A stretch of 5,903 nt of DNA from an uncultured bacterium (GTDB lineage Bacteria; Bacillota; Clostridia; Lachnospirales; Lachnospiraceae), in NCBI GenBank assembly GCA_947086625.1, contig CAMTZV010000111.1, forward strand, positions 1-5,903, in the 5' to 3' direction. The translations under genes were made by a program, and so were the position numbers. Shown here piece by piece: positions 1-5,892 of the stretch. The notes under the pieces were generated by a model. The model had not been told where the DNA came from. It worked only from the letters and a program-made list of their open reading frames with translations, and did no database searches. How positions within the stretch are numbered: position 1 is the first letter of the stretch; each line of letters begins with the position of its first letter.

Positions 1-537
1 GCCCGCCACATCCGTATTTCTCGGCAGTCCGTAGAGCTTCCCGTCCTTCATAAAGCCGTCCAGCGAGCCGGACACGAACGTGTAATCCTTATAGTCATCC
101 TGTGAAAGCTCCGCGAGCACGCCCGCGTCAAGCACCTCGTCGAGGAATGCCGGCTGTCCCCAGATGCTCACCACATCCGGAAGCCCTTCCATCGAATAGG
201 CCTTGAACTTGATCTTATAGGCCTCCTCATCGAGCGCCTCAACCTCGATCTTCACATTTTTATTCTGCTCCATGTACTCGTCGATGATCATCTGCTCCAC
301 AAGCCCCTGTCCGTTGTTCCGGTCGGGAAGGTTCGAAAAGAGCTTTAACGTGACCTCTTCCCCGTCGGAGCCTGCGTCGTCAGCCGCATCCGCGCCGTCG
401 TCCTGCTTGTCGTCCTGTTTCTGTCCCTCATCTGACGCAGGCGCATCCGCCGGTTTGTCTCCGTCGCTGCCGCATCCCATCGTAAGCCCCGCAACCATCG
501 CCGCTGCAAGAACCATAGCTGTCATTTTTCGTTTCAT
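1..537 (-). CDS. ABC transporter sugar-binding lipoprotein (family 1 extracellular solute-binding protein), partial
   Basis: The gene starts at ATG 537 and reads leftward off the window edge, giving the first 179 residues of a protein whose family is usually about 420-480 residues. Residues 1-21 are a lipoprotein signal peptide (MKRK, hydrophobic stretch, LTMGC) with the lipidated Cys at position 22. Residues 23-57 are a very acidic Asp/Ala/Gly-rich linker, a common tether in Clostridia lipoproteins. The mature fold begins near EEVTLKLFSN; SMEGLPDVVSIWG and DGKLYGLPRNTD are typical of CUT1-type sugar-binding proteins. It should sit on the outer face of the membrane and deliver a sugar or oligosaccharide to a permease pair that would be encoded to the left. 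The start is fixed by GGGAGG at 544-549, six bases before the ATG. The substrate cannot be named. The -3 lipobox residue is Thr rather than the usual Leu/Val. Confidence 0.9.
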   Translation of the reverse strand, partial: MKRKMTAMVLAAAMVAGLTMGCGSDGDKPADAPASDEGQKQDDKQDDGADAADDAGSDGEEVTLKLFSNLPDRNNGQGLVEQMIIDEYMEQNKNVKIEVEALDEEAYKIKFKAYSMEGLPDVVSIWGQPAFLDEVLDAGVLAELSQDDYKDYTFVSGSLDGFMKDGKLYGLPRNTDVAG

Positions 538-570
538 AGTTTTCCTCCCTTTGTGCGCGCATGTTTTATT

Positions 571-589
571 TGATAATCAGATTTTATCA
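571..589 (-). promoter_or_regulatory. Candidate extended -10 promoter with overlapping inverted repeat, upstream of the sugar-binding gene
   Basis: On the minus strand an extended -10 element, TGATAAAAT, occupies 589-581, with no convincing -35 at 16-19 bp. The same bases form a perfect 6-bp inverted repeat, TGATAA-N7-TTATCA, that could be a small operator. A start near 574 would give a leader of about 37 nt. No GC-rich terminator hairpin is visible between the flavodoxin stop at 622 and this gene, so readthrough from the upstream operon is also possible. The sequence is AT-rich, so chance is a real alternative. Confidence 0.35.
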
Positions 590-621
590 CTTGACCGGAA
601 GAAGAAACAGACAACAAACTT

Positions 622-1203
622 TCAAAAAAGTGGACGATTTTCAACTTCGCACATTTCCTGGACGATAGCTGAGCTGTTACTCAAAAACGCGACGAGCGGC
701 TCCATATATTTCCGGTCGGAAATATCGTAGGAGTGTGCGATCGCGCGTTCAAATTCCAGATCGGCCGCGCTCTTATGCTTCTTTCGCTTCATCATGACAG
801 CCGCCGCCTTCATCATCAGGCGGTCCCCGCGGGACATTTTCTCATAGCACAGTCCGCCCGGCATATAAAAATGCGGGATGTGTAAAAGCTCGTCTGTGGT
901 CAGGTTCTGGCTCCAGAACTGCTGAATCGTCTCCGTCGCCGTATCCGGCATCGCGCCCGTGACAAAGAGCAGAAGACGCTTCGCACCGCTCGCCTGAAAC
1001 AGCTTCCTCATCTTCTTCAAGCCGTCGATGCTGCCCGCGTGCGCCCGGCTTCCGAAGATCACCGTGTCATACCCCGCAAGCTGCCGCCCGTCTCGCAACT
1101 TCTGAAAATCGGCGATCGCGCAGTGCGTCTCCTGCGCGATCATCTGCGCATAGCGCTTTGTAAACCCCGTGCTGCTCTTATACACAACAATCGTTTTCTT
1201 CAT
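622..1203 (-). CDS. Flavodoxin domain protein (Flavodoxin_5 / HemG-like)
   Basis: This 193-residue protein is probably a soluble cytoplasmic FMN-binding redox protein. Residues 4-19 (TIVVYKSSTGFTKRYA) form the first beta strand and FMN phosphate loop, with SSTGFT as the binding turn. Residues 47-58 (TVIFGSRAHAGS) and 77-87 (LLLFVTGAMPD) match the second and third flavin-contacting loops. The C-terminal part, FYMPGGLCYEKMSRGDRLMMK at about 112-132, resembles the tail of flavodoxin-like proteins related to protoporphyrinogen oxidase HemG. True HemG function is not implied: no haem genes are nearby and this family has many uncharacterised members. The start codon overlaps the stop of the TetR gene (ATGA), preceded by GGGGAGG at a spacing of about 7 nt, so the two genes are likely translationally coupled. 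It is probably the main target of that regulator. Confidence 0.85.
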   Translation of the reverse strand: MKKTIVVYKSSTGFTKRYAQMIAQETHCAIADFQKLRDGRQLAGYDTVIFGSRAHAGSIDGLKKMRKLFQASGAKRLLLFVTGAMPDTATETIQQFWSQNLTTDELLHIPHFYMPGGLCYEKMSRGDRLMMKAAAVMMKRKKHKSAADLEFERAIAHSYDISDRKYMEPLVAFLSNSSAIVQEMCEVENRPLF

Positions 1204-1775
1204 CCCTTTTCCTCCCCGCTCTCTGTGACCTGTCTGACAAACGCGTCGAACGCCTGCTCCTGCTGCGCAAAAATCTCCTCTGCCGGAATGCCCGGCGTCG
1301 TCACCGAAAAAATCGTTCCGATGCCGATCGTATAAATGAGCAGATGCAGGTGCAGGGCCTGCGCCTGCTGCACGCTAATGTGCATCTGATCGGCGAGAAA
1401 CCCGGCAACCTCCGGATTTGTCTCCGACTCATACAGCTCGCCCAGCGAGGAAACCCCCTCGCGCCGGTGCAGAATAAAAATCCGAAAGAGCTGCGGCTCC
1501 TCCTTTGCCAGCCGGACATATGCGTTTCCGGTGCTTCGGAACAGATCGTCCTCATCCAGCCGCTCCATCACATACGCCTGGACAAATTCACACACACGCG
1601 CCGTCACGTCCGCCCGCAGGCCCTCCATATTTTTGCAGTAGCTGTAAATCGGCTGCACCGAGCAGCCAAGCTTGTCCGCAATCTGCTTCACCATGACCTG
1701 CTCCATGCCGCCCTTTCGCGCAAGCGCAAAGGCCGCATCCACGACCATATCCTTTGTGATTCTCTGTTTTGGCAT
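1200..1775 (-). CDS. TetR family transcriptional regulator
   Basis: This 191-residue protein has a TetR-type N-terminal DNA-binding domain. ITKDMVVDAAFALARKGG (6-23) is helix 1, VKQIADKL (29-36) is helix 2, and VQPIYSYC (40-47) is the recognition helix after the turn GCS. QPIYSY is the usual variant of the TetR recognition motif in Clostridia. The rest, about 55-191, is a helical ligand-binding and dimerisation domain with no informative signature, so the inducer is unknown. The start ATG at 1775 has GGAGG six bases upstream. It is the first gene of a two-gene operon with the flavodoxin (4-bp ATGA overlap). A consensus promoter and a perfect palindrome lie directly upstream, which points to autorepression of the operon. 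Confidence 0.93.
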   Translation of the reverse strand: MPKQRITKDMVVDAAFALARKGGMEQVMVKQIADKLGCSVQPIYSYCKNMEGLRADVTARVCEFVQAYVMERLDEDDLFRSTGNAYVRLAKEEPQLFRIFILHRREGVSSLGELYESETNPEVAGFLADQMHISVQQAQALHLHLLIYTIGIGTIFSVTTPGIPAEEIFAQQEQAFDAFVRQVTESGEEKG

Positions 1776-1797
1776 CGCTTTCCTCCGTATAACAGTA

Positions 1798-1818
1798 TTA
1801 TATAAATTGTTTATATAA
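1798..1818. promoter_or_regulatory. Predicted TetR operator, perfect 9-bp inverted repeat
   Basis: The arms TTATATAAA (1798-1806) and TTTATATAA (1810-1818) are exact reverse complements around a 3-bp centre. The site begins 4 bp downstream of the tetR -10 and covers the expected transcription start. Symmetry continues outward about the same centre (1808): GTATAA at 1787-1792 pairs with TTATAC at 1824-1829, the latter overlapping the -10. Size, position and symmetry fit a TetR dimer site blocking its own promoter. The AT-rich composition raises the chance background, but exact 9-bp arms at this position are hard to dismiss. Confidence 0.75.
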
Positions 1819-1822
1819 CTCT

Positions 1823-1850
1823 ATTATACATTGGATCAGCGGAATGTCAA
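1823..1850 (-). promoter_or_regulatory. Promoter of the tetR-flavodoxin operon
   Basis: On the minus strand TTGACA (1850-1845) and TATAAT (1828-1823) both match the sigma-A consensus at every base, separated by 16 bp. Transcription should start near 1816, inside the palindrome, giving a leader of about 40 nt to the ATG at 1775. A promoter this close to consensus fits one held down by a repressor. Confidence 0.85.
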
Positions 1851-1923
1851 GGGATATGTTTGACCAGCCTTACAGACGATGGATGAACGGTAGCGGGAAA
1901 CATGTCAATTCTTTACTTGCGGG

Positions 1924-1951
1924 TTGAAAAATATGCCGGCTGGCGTATAAT
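1924..1951 (+). promoter_or_regulatory. Promoter of the nuclease-family gene
   Basis: TTGAAA (1924-1929, one mismatch to consensus) and TATAAT (1946-1951, perfect) are separated by 16 bp. Transcription should start near 1958, only about 13 nt before the ATG at 1971 and within the ribosome binding site GAGAGG (1957-1962). The promoter lies inside the longer open frame that begins at 1902, which argues that 1971 is the real start codon. Confidence 0.75.
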
Positions 1952-1970
1952 AGAAAGAGAGGAAAACAGA

Positions 1971-2789
1971 ATGGCAAATTTGACACTGGAAGAAAAGAAG
2001 AAAAAAGTACGGGACTTACGCCCGATCGACGACGTTTTCTTTGAAGTACTGGCGGACGATACCGCTTTTTGTCAGGAAATCCTGCGCGTCATACTGGAAG
2101 ACGGTCAGCTTTCGGTGGAGGATGTAATCGTACAGAGCAGCAGGCGAAATCTCTATGGACGTTCCGTCCGCCTAGATGCACTATGCACGCTCGGCAATGG
2201 CAAAAAGGTAAACATCGAGGTTCAGCGCTTTCATAACGATGACCATGTGAAACGCGTACGCTTTAACGCATCCGTTATCACAGCAAGGGAGTCGCAGACA
2301 GCGGCTGCTTTTGAGGATATCCCGGAGCTTTATGTGGTGTATCTCTCGGAGTTTGACATTTTTCAAAAAGGCTTTACGACGTACCACATTGAAAGCGTCA
2401 TCCGGGAGACGGGAGCGCCTGTTGACGACGGGCTGAAACGGGTGTTTGTGAACGCGGCAGTCGACGACGGGACGGACATTGCCTGTCTCATGTCGTGCTT
2501 CACGAAAAAAATGGTTGAAAACCCGAAGTTCCCGGTATTCACCAGCCGAATGCGGGCGTTAAAGGAAGAAGAAGGAGGTGTTGCGGCTGTGTGTGACGTC
2601 ATGAAGAAATATGAACAGATTGCCCATTCGGAAGGACTTGCGGAAGGTCGCGCGGAGGGACAGAGAAGCATGATCTGCAGAATGCTTGCAAGAGGGAAAA
2701 CCCCGGAGGAAATCGCGGATTTCTGCGGCTGTGAGATTGATGAGATCAAGGCCGTAGAGGAGGCAATGTGTACAACGGTAACGGTATAG
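1971..2789 (+). CDS. Rpn-family / PD-(D/E)XK nuclease family putative transposase
   Basis: Read from ATG 1971 (GAGAGG eight bases upstream), this is a 272-residue protein of the PDDEXK_2 / Rpn type. The N-terminus, RDLRPIDDVFFEVLADD (14-30), matches the family's opening helix. The nuclease core is VRLDALCTLGNGKKVNIEVQR (66-86): D69 and E83 are the likely metal-binding acids, with Q85 where the classical motif has Lys, a common variant here. YVVYLSEFDIF continues the core. The C-terminal region (about 207-272) contains EGLAEGRAEGQ and a short helical segment, TPEEIADFCGCEIDEIKAVEEA. Known members promote RecA-independent recombination or act in toxin-antitoxin-like phage defence; the activity of this copy is inferred. 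It has its own promoter and terminator and is the only plus-strand gene. No terminal repeats or other transposon parts are seen, so calling it a transposase would be nominal. Confidence 0.88.
   Translation: MANLTLEEKKKKVRDLRPIDDVFFEVLADDTAFCQEILRVILEDGQLSVEDVIVQSSRRNLYGRSVRLDALCTLGNGKKVNIEVQRFHNDDHVKRVRFNASVITARESQTAAAFEDIPELYVVYLSEFDIFQKGFTTYHIESVIRETGAPVDDGLKRVFVNAAVDDGTDIACLMSCFTKKMVENPKFPVFTSRMRALKEEEGGVAAVCDVMKKYEQIAHSEGLAEGRAEGQRSMICRMLARGKTPEEIADFCGCEIDEIKAVEEAMCTTVTV
2572..2580 (+). promoter_or_regulatory. Internal perfect Shine-Dalgarno sequence inside the nuclease gene
   Basis: AAGGAGGTG is a 9-base exact complement to the 3' end of Firmicute 16S rRNA. It is followed after 8 nt by an in-frame GTG at 2589. 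It is a better match than the GAGAGG that serves the full-length start. It also encodes Glu-Glu-Gly-Gly in the main frame, so the amino acid sequence alone could have produced it. Confidence 0.5.
2589..2789 (+). CDS. Possible nested C-terminal small protein of the Rpn-like gene
   Basis: A GTG codon at 2589, in frame with the nuclease and 8 nt after a perfect Shine-Dalgarno sequence, would start a 66-residue protein ending at the shared stop. It would contain only the C-terminal tail: MKKYEQIAHSEGLAEGRAEGQ followed by the segment TPEEIADFCGCEIDEIKAVEEA, without any nuclease residues. In E. coli the rpnA gene has been described as encoding a short C-terminal product from an internal start that blocks the full-length nuclease; by analogy this could be an antitoxin. 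An ATG at 2601 is in frame but 20 nt from the Shine-Dalgarno, so less likely. Expression is inferred from sequence only. Confidence 0.35.
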   Translation: MCDVMKKYEQIAHSEGLAEGRAEGQRSMICRMLARGKTPEEIADFCGCEIDEIKAVEEAMCTTVTV

Positions 2790-2796
2790 CTGCACC

Positions 2797-2844
2797 AAAA
2801 AACCACAGGGCGTGTACGGCCAAAACCATACACGCCCTGTTTTT
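2797..2844. terminator. Bidirectional intrinsic terminator shared by two convergent units
   Basis: A perfect 12-bp stem, ACAGGGCGTGTA (2805-2816) with TACACGCCCTGT (2829-2840), encloses a 12-nt loop. On the plus strand it is followed by a run of five T (2840-2844), ending the nuclease transcript 15 nt past its stop. On the minus strand the six A at 2797-2802 become a U-tract, ending the PTS-antiterminator transcript. The antiterminator's stop codon (2845-2843) touches the plus-strand T-run. Confidence 0.93.
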
Positions 2845-3691
2845 ACGCCCCGCTTTCCTCCTGCAATTCGTCGCTCGTCACGCGCTCGATGTGCATGGCG
2901 AGATACCCGATTTCCACCTCGTCAAGCGTGCACTTTAAGCTGCGCCCGATCTCGTCGCAGACGGCGGATGCCACAGCAAACGCCTCGGGAAAGCGCACCT
3001 CCATATAGTCGTTCATGTTCAGCTTTAACCGCTCGCCGCTCACCGCCCGCGCGACCATAAAGCGCACATGGTTCATGAGCCGGTTGTACGCCAGCGACGC
3101 GGCGTCGATCCTGCGCTTCGTCTGCTGCTCCACGAGCGAGATGCACTCCCTGACCGCCCGCGCGATCTGCATCGCCTCCGACACGCGCTCGTCGTCGATC
3201 GCAGCATGGATATGTAACGCGATGTACCCGGTCTCGTGCTCGTCGATCGCCACCCCAAGCCGCTCCAGCAAAAGCGGCCCGACGCATTGCGCGACCTGAT
3301 ATTCCCGGTAAAACAGGACGCGGATATCCTCCGTCAGCGGATTGCTGATCTGCTCCCCGTTTCGGATGCGCTTCACGGCGTATTCGATGTGATCCGCCAT
3401 CGGAAAAAGGATGGAGCGGTCCACCCGGCCGAATACCTTTTCCGCCTCGTTCAAAAGCCCGTCCGCCAATTCAAGGCAGACCGGGGAAACCGCCTGCACG
3501 ATCTCCCCCGCCGCTCCGCGCTCCGTCAGCTCCTGGAGCGAATACACGCTGTCCTCTGGCCCCGGCTTCACATACTCCGTCACCTTTTTCCCGAAGCCGA
3601 TGCCCTTTCCCATCATCAGATGTTCTTTTTTTGTCTGTGCATCAATGACAAGCATCGAATTGTGGTTCAACACCTTTTTTACTCTGTACAT
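2843..3691 (-). CDS. glcT: BglG/SacY-family transcription antiterminator, GlcT/LicT-like
   Basis: This 282-residue protein has the full three-domain layout. The N-terminal RNA-binding CAT domain (about 1-58) carries VKKVLNHNSMLVID and MGKGIGFGKK (27-36), the latter closest to GlcT. PRD1 (about 65-170) contains D100-H101 and LHIHA with H160; PRD2 (about 172-275) contains NHVRF with H208 and MHIER with H267. These four histidines correspond to the sites at which HPr and the cognate enzyme II set antiterminator activity. It should bind a ribonucleic antiterminator hairpin in the leader of the PTS gene and prevent early termination when sugar is available. It starts 15 nt after the PTS stop codon with only a weak ribosome binding site (AGGA, 10 nt away), suggesting coupling to upstream translation. 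The glcT symbol rests on CAT motif resemblance and the adjacent glucose-type PTS; licT-like remains possible. Confidence 0.88.
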   Translation of the reverse strand: MYRVKKVLNHNSMLVIDAQTKKEHLMMGKGIGFGKKVTEYVKPGPEDSVYSLQELTERGAAGEIVQAVSPVCLELADGLLNEAEKVFGRVDRSILFPMADHIEYAVKRIRNGEQISNPLTEDIRVLFYREYQVAQCVGPLLLERLGVAIDEHETGYIALHIHAAIDDERVSEAMQIARAVRECISLVEQQTKRRIDAASLAYNRLMNHVRFMVARAVSGERLKLNMNDYMEVRFPEAFAVASAVCDEIGRSLKCTLDEVEIGYLAMHIERVTSDELQEESGA

Positions 3692-3706
3692 ATCCCATCC
3701 TGTCCG

Positions 3707-5875
3707 CTACTCGCAAATATCAATCGCAAAGAGCGCTTCTCCGGCCTGTATTTCGCCCTCCCGCAGCAGGCGCACCTTCTGATTGTCCTCCAGCTCCGTA
3801 CACAGAACCGGCGAGACGACGGACGGCGCGTGCTCCTTTAAATAATCCAGATTTAATTTCAGCATCGGATCGCCCTTCTTTACTTTCTGCCCGTTCTCGA
3901 CAAACACTTCAAAGCCCTCGCCGTTCAGCTTCACCGTGTCGATCCCCACATGGATCAGAAGGCTCACGCCGGAATCCGTCAAAAATCCGACCGCGTGCTT
4001 TGTCTCAAACACGAAGCACACCTCGCCGTCCTCGGGCGCGCGCACGATCGGGTCTGTGGGCGTCACCGCCGCGCCGTCCCCCATCATCCGCCCGGCAAAC
4101 GCCTCGTCGGGAGCCGTGGACAGATCCGCAGCCACGCCCCTGATCGGGCTTGAGATGACAATCGACTTTACAACCCGCGTCTCTTTTTCTTCCTTCTGCG
4201 CGGTCTCAACCTCCTGCGCTTCCCCGCCGGCAGTGTACTCCTCGTCCGGCGCCGTCAGAAGATAATCCTCAAGGTTCGATTTAATAACCGTCACATGCGG
4301 CCCGTAAATGACCTGCACGCCGTTTCCCTTGTGCACAACGCCCGAAGCGCCGGTCGACTTCAAGAGCGCGTCGTTTACGAGCTCTGCCCGGTGCACGCTG
4401 CAGCGCAGGCGCGTCGCACAGCAGTCCACGTCGCTGATGTTGCGCTTGCCGCCAAGCCCGCGCGTGATCGCCTCGCTTAAGGCGTCGTCCGCGCTCCGCG
4501 CGCTGCCCGCCGCTTTTCCGCTCTCCTTGCGGGCGTTCACGTCGGCCTTTGTATACAGCTTGATCTCAGCGTCGTCGTCCTCTCTGCCGGGCGTCTTGAA
4601 ATCAAACTTTTTAATGAGAAACGTAAAGACCGCGTAGTACAACACAAAATATACGATTCCGGCCGGAATAACCCGCAGCCAGCTCGTCTTCTCATTTCCC
4701 TGCAAAATTCCAAACAGGAAGAAATCCAGAAAGCCGCCCGAAAACGTCAGTCCCACCGCAATATTGAGCATATGCGCAAGCATGTATGCCGAGCCCGCCA
4801 AAACAACCTGCACCGCAAAGAGCGCCGGGGCGACGAACAGGAAGGAAAACTCCAGCGGCTCCGTGATACCGGTCATCATGCACGCCAGCGCCGCCGACAA
4901 AAGCAGTCCGCCCGCCGCCTTTTTCTTCTCCGGCTTGGCGCAGCGGTACATCGCGAGCGCCGCGCCGGGCAGTCCGAAGATCATGAAAATAAACTCGCCC
5001 GAGAAGTACCGCGTCGCGTCCGCGCTGAAATGCGCGACATTTGCGGAATCCGCAAGCTGGGCGAAGAAAATATTCTGTCCGCCCTGTACCATCTGCCCCG
5101 CGACCTCCATCGTGCCGCCGACCGCAGTCTGCCAGAACGGCATGTAAAATACGTGGTGCAATCCGAACGGGATGAGCGCCCGCTTGATCAGGCCAAACAC
5201 AAGCGTCCCGACGTAGCCGCTTCCCGTCACCAGCCCGCCCAGCGCGTAAATACCGCTCTGCACCGTCGGCCACACAAAATACAATCCAATCCCCACAAAC
5301 ATGTAAACGATCGTGGAAATGATCGGCACAAAGCGCGTTCCCCCGAAAAACGAGAGCGCGTTCGGCAGCGCGATCTTATAAAAACGGTTGTGCAGCGCCG
5401 CCACGCCAAGCCCGACGATGATGCCGCCGAACACGCCCATCTGCAGCGTCTGGATGCCGCAGACCGAGGCAACCGTTCCTTCCAGCACGCTCTCCGCGAT
5501 CGTGCCGTCAGATAGTATTTTCCCGTTAACCGTCAGCATGGCGCTGATCGCGGTGTTCATGACAAAGTAGGCAATCACGGCTGAGAGCGCCGAGACCTCC
5601 TTTTCCTTCTTTGCCATGCCGATCGCGACGCCCACCGCAAAGATGAGCGGCAGGTTGTCGAACACCGCGCTTCCGACCTTGTTCATGATGACGAGCAGGG
5701 CATGGAGCAGCGTCCCCGCCCCTAAAATTCCCTCCAGTCCATAGGTCGCGATCGTCGTCTCGTTCGTGAAGGAGCTTCCGATCCCGAGAAGCAGCCCCGC
5801 CACCGGCAGGATAGCGATCGGCAGCATAAAGCTGCGCCCGACGCGCTGCAAAACACCAAAAATTTTGTCTTTCAT
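3707..5875 (-). CDS. ptsG: Glucose-type PTS permease, fused EIICBA
   Basis: This 722-residue inner-membrane protein imports and phosphorylates a sugar, probably glucose, using phosphate from HPr. Domain order is IIC (about 1-425), IIB (about 463-541) and IIA (about 568-722). IIC is a multi-helix membrane domain with GLHHVFYMPFW (238-248) and the substrate motif GITEPLEFSF (336-345). In IIB, NISDVDCCATRLRCSV (479-494) places the phosphorylated Cys at C486. In IIA, H627 (TKHAVG) and H642 (LLIHVGIDTVKLNGEGF) match the assisting and phosphorylated histidines of EIIA-Glc. Charged linkers run at about 427-462 and 542-566. Length and order match Gram-positive PtsG. NagE-type N-acetylglucosamine permeases share this order, but the YFSGEFIFMIFGLPGAALAMY block looks more PtsG-like. 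The start at 5875 follows GGAG by 10 nt. The next gene encodes its probable antiterminator. Confidence 0.92.
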   Translation of the reverse strand: MKDKIFGVLQRVGRSFMLPIAILPVAGLLLGIGSSFTNETTIATYGLEGILGAGTLLHALLVIMNKVGSAVFDNLPLIFAVGVAIGMAKKEKEVSALSAVIAYFVMNTAISAMLTVNGKILSDGTIAESVLEGTVASVCGIQTLQMGVFGGIIVGLGVAALHNRFYKIALPNALSFFGGTRFVPIISTIVYMFVGIGLYFVWPTVQSGIYALGGLVTGSGYVGTLVFGLIKRALIPFGLHHVFYMPFWQTAVGGTMEVAGQMVQGGQNIFFAQLADSANVAHFSADATRYFSGEFIFMIFGLPGAALAMYRCAKPEKKKAAGGLLLSAALACMMTGITEPLEFSFLFVAPALFAVQVVLAGSAYMLAHMLNIAVGLTFSGGFLDFFLFGILQGNEKTSWLRVIPAGIVYFVLYYAVFTFLIKKFDFKTPGREDDDAEIKLYTKADVNARKESGKAAGSARSADDALSEAITRGLGGKRNISDVDCCATRLRCSVHRAELVNDALLKSTGASGVVHKGNGVQVIYGPHVTVIKSNLEDYLLTAPDEEYTAGGEAQEVETAQKEEKETRVVKSIVISSPIRGVAADLSTAPDEAFAGRMMGDGAAVTPTDPIVRAPEDGEVCFVFETKHAVGFLTDSGVSLLIHVGIDTVKLNGEGFEVFVENGQKVKKGDPMLKLNLDYLKEHAPSVVSPVLCTELEDNQKVRLLREGEIQAGEALFAIDICE

Positions 5876-5885
5876 AGCTTTTTGT

Positions 5886-5892
5886 CTCCTTT
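5886..5892 (-). promoter_or_regulatory. Ribosome binding site of the PTS gene
   Basis: AAAGGAG on the minus strand lies 10 nt before the ATG at 5875, slightly long but acceptable for a Firmicute. Only 28 nt of leader are in the window, so the expected promoter, antiterminator hairpin and overlapping terminator lie beyond 5903 and cannot be assessed. Confidence 0.7.

Noticed and set aside
737..1119. Two GCGATCGC octamers (737-744 and 1112-1119), resembling the cyanobacterial HIP1 repeat
   Set aside because: Only two copies in 5.9 kb, both in one coding region of a GC-rich Firmicute-like genome; no sign of a genome-wide repeat here.
1903..1908. Second TTGACA on the minus strand in the intergenic region
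   Set aside because: No -10-like sequence lies 16-19 bp downstream on that strand.
1902..1970. N-terminal extension of the nuclease gene starting at ATG 1902
   Set aside because: It has no ribosome binding site, contains the predicted promoter, and adds 23 residues unlike the family's N-terminus; ATG 1971 has a proper ribosome binding site.
2515..2541. Possible internal promoter (TTGAAA, TATTCA) ahead of the nested start in the nuclease gene
   Set aside because: The spacer is 15 bp and the -10 matches only half the consensus; not better than chance.
3692..3706. Search for an antiterminator RNA target between the PTS and antiterminator genes
   Set aside because: The gap is only 15 nt and cannot hold the hairpin.
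4692..5273. 193-residue minus-strand open frame overlapping the PTS gene in another frame
   Set aside because: It has no domain features and lies inside the IIC coding region, where the PTS frame shows clear family motifs.
4772..5515. 247-residue plus-strand open frame antisense to the PTS gene
   Set aside because: It is Arg/His-rich with no recognisable domain, and lies wholly opposite a well-supported gene; it is a by-product of GC-rich codon use.
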